Source of the DNA: Atrichornis clamosus
Lineage: Eukaryota > Chordata > Aves > Passeriformes > Menuridae
Assembly: GCA_013400975.1 (NCBI GenBank)
Contig: WBMZ01004632.1
Coordinates: 27,576 to 91,575 of the forward strand
Length of the DNA: 64,000 bases
Reading direction: 5' to 3'
Positions within the stretch are counted from its first letter, which is position 1, and every line of letters begins with the position of its first letter. The position numbers and the translations under genes are program-made. The notes below the pieces were generated by a model. The model had not been told where the DNA came from. It made no database searches and saw only the letters and a program-made list of their open reading frames with translations. Below are positions 62,101 to 64,000 of this stretch, in pieces.

Positions 62101-63059
62101 ATGCTTTTGAGTCTGGACTTGGCCCATGCTCTATTTTGCAAAGCCAAGTTGGACTCATTTCCTGTTAACAGAATTTCTATCACCTAATAAATCCTCATCT
62201 GCTGGAAAAATAAATTGTGGCACTAAAACTATCAATTATTTAGATGAGATAATAATCTCTATAAACTTTATCTTAGCATCAATCAAGGAAAAACAAGCAT
62301 GGGTGATTTTTTTCCTCCAAATTTGTACCTTTTAAATAACAACTGAAAGAGAATGTGGAAAGAAGTAGGTGCAAATATCAGAATGTATGCTGATGGCCCA
62401 AGTCAGTGGTGGTTTAACACACCTCTCTCCTGTTATCCCTCACTCAAAACCAGCTATGGCCATCAAGGAAGCTAAACTTCCTGGCAGTCTGCTTTTGATT
62501 ACCTACCAAGGAAATGCTCAACAAGAAAGTAAGTGCCACAGCAACAGATCAAGGAGCATGTGGGAGTGGGGACAGCAAATCCTGCAGAAGTGGAGATCCC
62601 CACACAGCTTCTACCCCACCAGTTGTTCAGAGGAGCCCTGCAAAATACAAGAAAATCTTATTTTTGCACATGCTCATAACCCTAAAGGTCCTTCAGGGAA
62701 AATCAGGTTATTTCAACAACTCGAAACTGACAAACATCGTCAGTAATACCAGTTTACCTGTGGCGTGATGTTACGTATCAATCAGTGCATGTTTCCATGC
62801 ATTTTCTCCTTCAAAGTACAGTAACCTGTGGCAAATGCCAAAACCACACTGCATTCCACCCCAGAAAAGATAAAAGTAACATTTTGCAACACATTTTGTT
62901 CAGTAATCCCTCCAGAACTATGCACCCTAGAACCTGGTCCAGGGCCATACCCCAAATTTCAGACAATTTAAGTAACATCCAACAGGTTGCTATAATGCCC
63001 TTTTCTGAATATTATACAGAACTTGTGCATACAACAAATCGTTACCATAATGTAAAGTT
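59121..63059. other. Upstream region of C5orf63
   Basis: The first about 150 bases contain scattered CpG (for example near 59155-59215) and could be 5' UTR or a weak promoter. Beyond this the sequence is ordinary unique AT-rich DNA. A short patch near 61600-61830 is richer in GC. No further exon or named repeat was recognised. Confidence 0.55.
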
Positions 63060-63780
63060 TATAATAGAGTTTAAAAGATAATAGTAATAATGGCATAATA
63101 GAGTGCAATATGCATATCATATATATTTTATAATACAGTGTATTATATTTTATATACAATTATATAGATCATGAAACTGTATTAGTATCTTGGATGTTAT
63201 CAAATCATATACCATTATCATATTAATGTGTCAATAGTATTAAACTATTAAGACATCAATACCATTAATATATGTTAATATTTATATAGAATCAACATAA
63301 GGCTGTATTAATATATAATTAATATGTAGTATTAATTTGGTGTATTATATCGACAATTATATTAATGATTCTGTGTATTATATGTTATGTATAACATGGA
63401 TATTTTATGTATATACATATATGCACATATATATATACACATCTATGCATATATATACTCATACATACACAAAGATACACGTACATTAACATATATTGTA
63501 TACACATATCTGGATATACATTATATATACATATTTATATGCATACATATATACATACACATATTCATACAGATATATGCATAAATATATATAATTATAT
63601 ATACATATAATAATATAGACAAACGTATATATAAATCATCGTATGTATATACATCATCGTATTCGTATAAACAATATGCAAATTTGTATACAAATATGTA
63701 TGTATACCTGTTATATATACAAATCGTATTGTATATATAATAGTTATATTAATTATATTAAATGAATAGTATAGTAAGAG
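63060..63780. repeat. AT-rich TATACA/ATATAC-type repetitive tract
   Basis: About 700 bases almost devoid of G and C, shifting from TTAATAT-type units (63060-63390) to variable TATACA/ATACATA units (63390-63730). It is a degenerate microsatellite/minisatellite with many short palindromes. Reading frames here are repeat artefacts rich in Tyr, Ile and His. It ends within 60 bases of a CpG-rich segment, a very sharp compositional boundary. Confidence 0.9.
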
Positions 63781-63824
63781 TTTTTAACATCTGTACTTGC
63801 AAACTTTTCATCTAAATGATCCAA

Positions 63825-64000
63825 GGCCCGGCGGCGAGCCCAGCAGGGTACAGCGTGTCCGGAGGCCTCGTCGTTATCTCCTGACACGAGCCAGCCCGGC
63901 TGCTGACGCCGGTACTCCCAAACCCTCCGCAGGCAGAAGCGGCCGCGGCGCAGCCGCGCTCCGGAGCCCGCCCGGCGCCCCCGCCCCGCAACCCCCGCCC
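63825..64000. promoter_or_regulatory. Edge of a CpG island at the right end (candidate promoter)
   Basis: From about 63825 GC content jumps and CpG dinucleotides become frequent (CCCGGCGGCGAGCC, GCGGCCGCGGCGCAGCC). Near 63965-64000 there are several CCCGCCC/CCCCCGCCC runs, that is Sp1-type GC boxes and, on the minus strand, closely spaced G-runs. It is truncated by the window end. It could hold a non-coding first exon of C5orf63, which fits its strand and the possible acceptor at 59121, or the start of a gene to the right. Confidence 0.6.

Noticed and set aside
63387..63610. Open frames rich in Tyr, Ile and His
   Set aside because: Direct translation of the TATACA-type repeat; not a gene.
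63060..63780. CRISPR array or telomeric repeat
   Set aside because: Units are variable AT-rich microsatellite words without fixed repeats and unique spacers, and not TTAGGG.

Overview
This is a vertebrate nuclear genome window, most likely from a bird and probably a songbird. The coding sequence is split into short exons with GT-AG splice sites, introns are long, and recognisable repeats are sparse. Those I can name are two CR1 LINE 3' fragments and one LTR of a type I know from avian genomes. There is no operon structure, no bacterial signal and no CRISPR array.

Two genes can be supported, both on the minus strand. MARCHF3 (membrane-associated RING-CH E3 ubiquitin ligase) is represented by its first coding exon (9427-9620) and its RING-CH exon (7879-8083). 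Its transmembrane and C-terminal exons are not visible and should lie beyond position 1. A CpG island at about 48.54-49.20 kb with a strong minus-strand splice donor at 48608-48613 is the best candidate for its promoter and non-coding exon 1, which implies a first intron of about 39 kb. The C5orf63 orthologue (a glutaredoxin-like thioredoxin-fold protein) has its whole coding sequence here in three exons: 59001-59120, 55776-55832 and 54920-55099. These join in frame to 118 residues with a CPLC redox motif. MARCHF3 next to C5orf63 matches human 5q23.2. From memory that block lies on the avian Z chromosome, but nothing here proves sex linkage.

Layout: 1-7878, MARCHF3 intron containing an unexplained CpG-dense patch and a perfect hairpin near 4.3 kb; 7879-9643, two MARCHF3 exons; 9644-48613, the presumed first intron with two CR1 pieces and simple repeats; 48.5-49.2 kb, CpG island with a (TCC)n tract; 49.2-54.7 kb, intergenic DNA ending in an internally deleted LTR just downstream of C5orf63; 54.9-59.1 kb, C5orf63; 59.1-63.06 kb, upstream DNA; 63.06-63.78 kb, an AT-rich TATACA-like tract; 63.83-64.0 kb, the edge of a second CpG island, a candidate upstream promoter for C5orf63.

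No clearly new biological system was found. The most useful observations concern MARCHF3 control: a tiny upstream ORF overlapping the start codon, an NAGNAG acceptor before the RING exon, a repeat-bearing 5' exon that stays open in frame with the protein, and the intronic CpG-dense patch. For C5orf63 they are alternative starts and acceptors, and an LTR at the 3' end.
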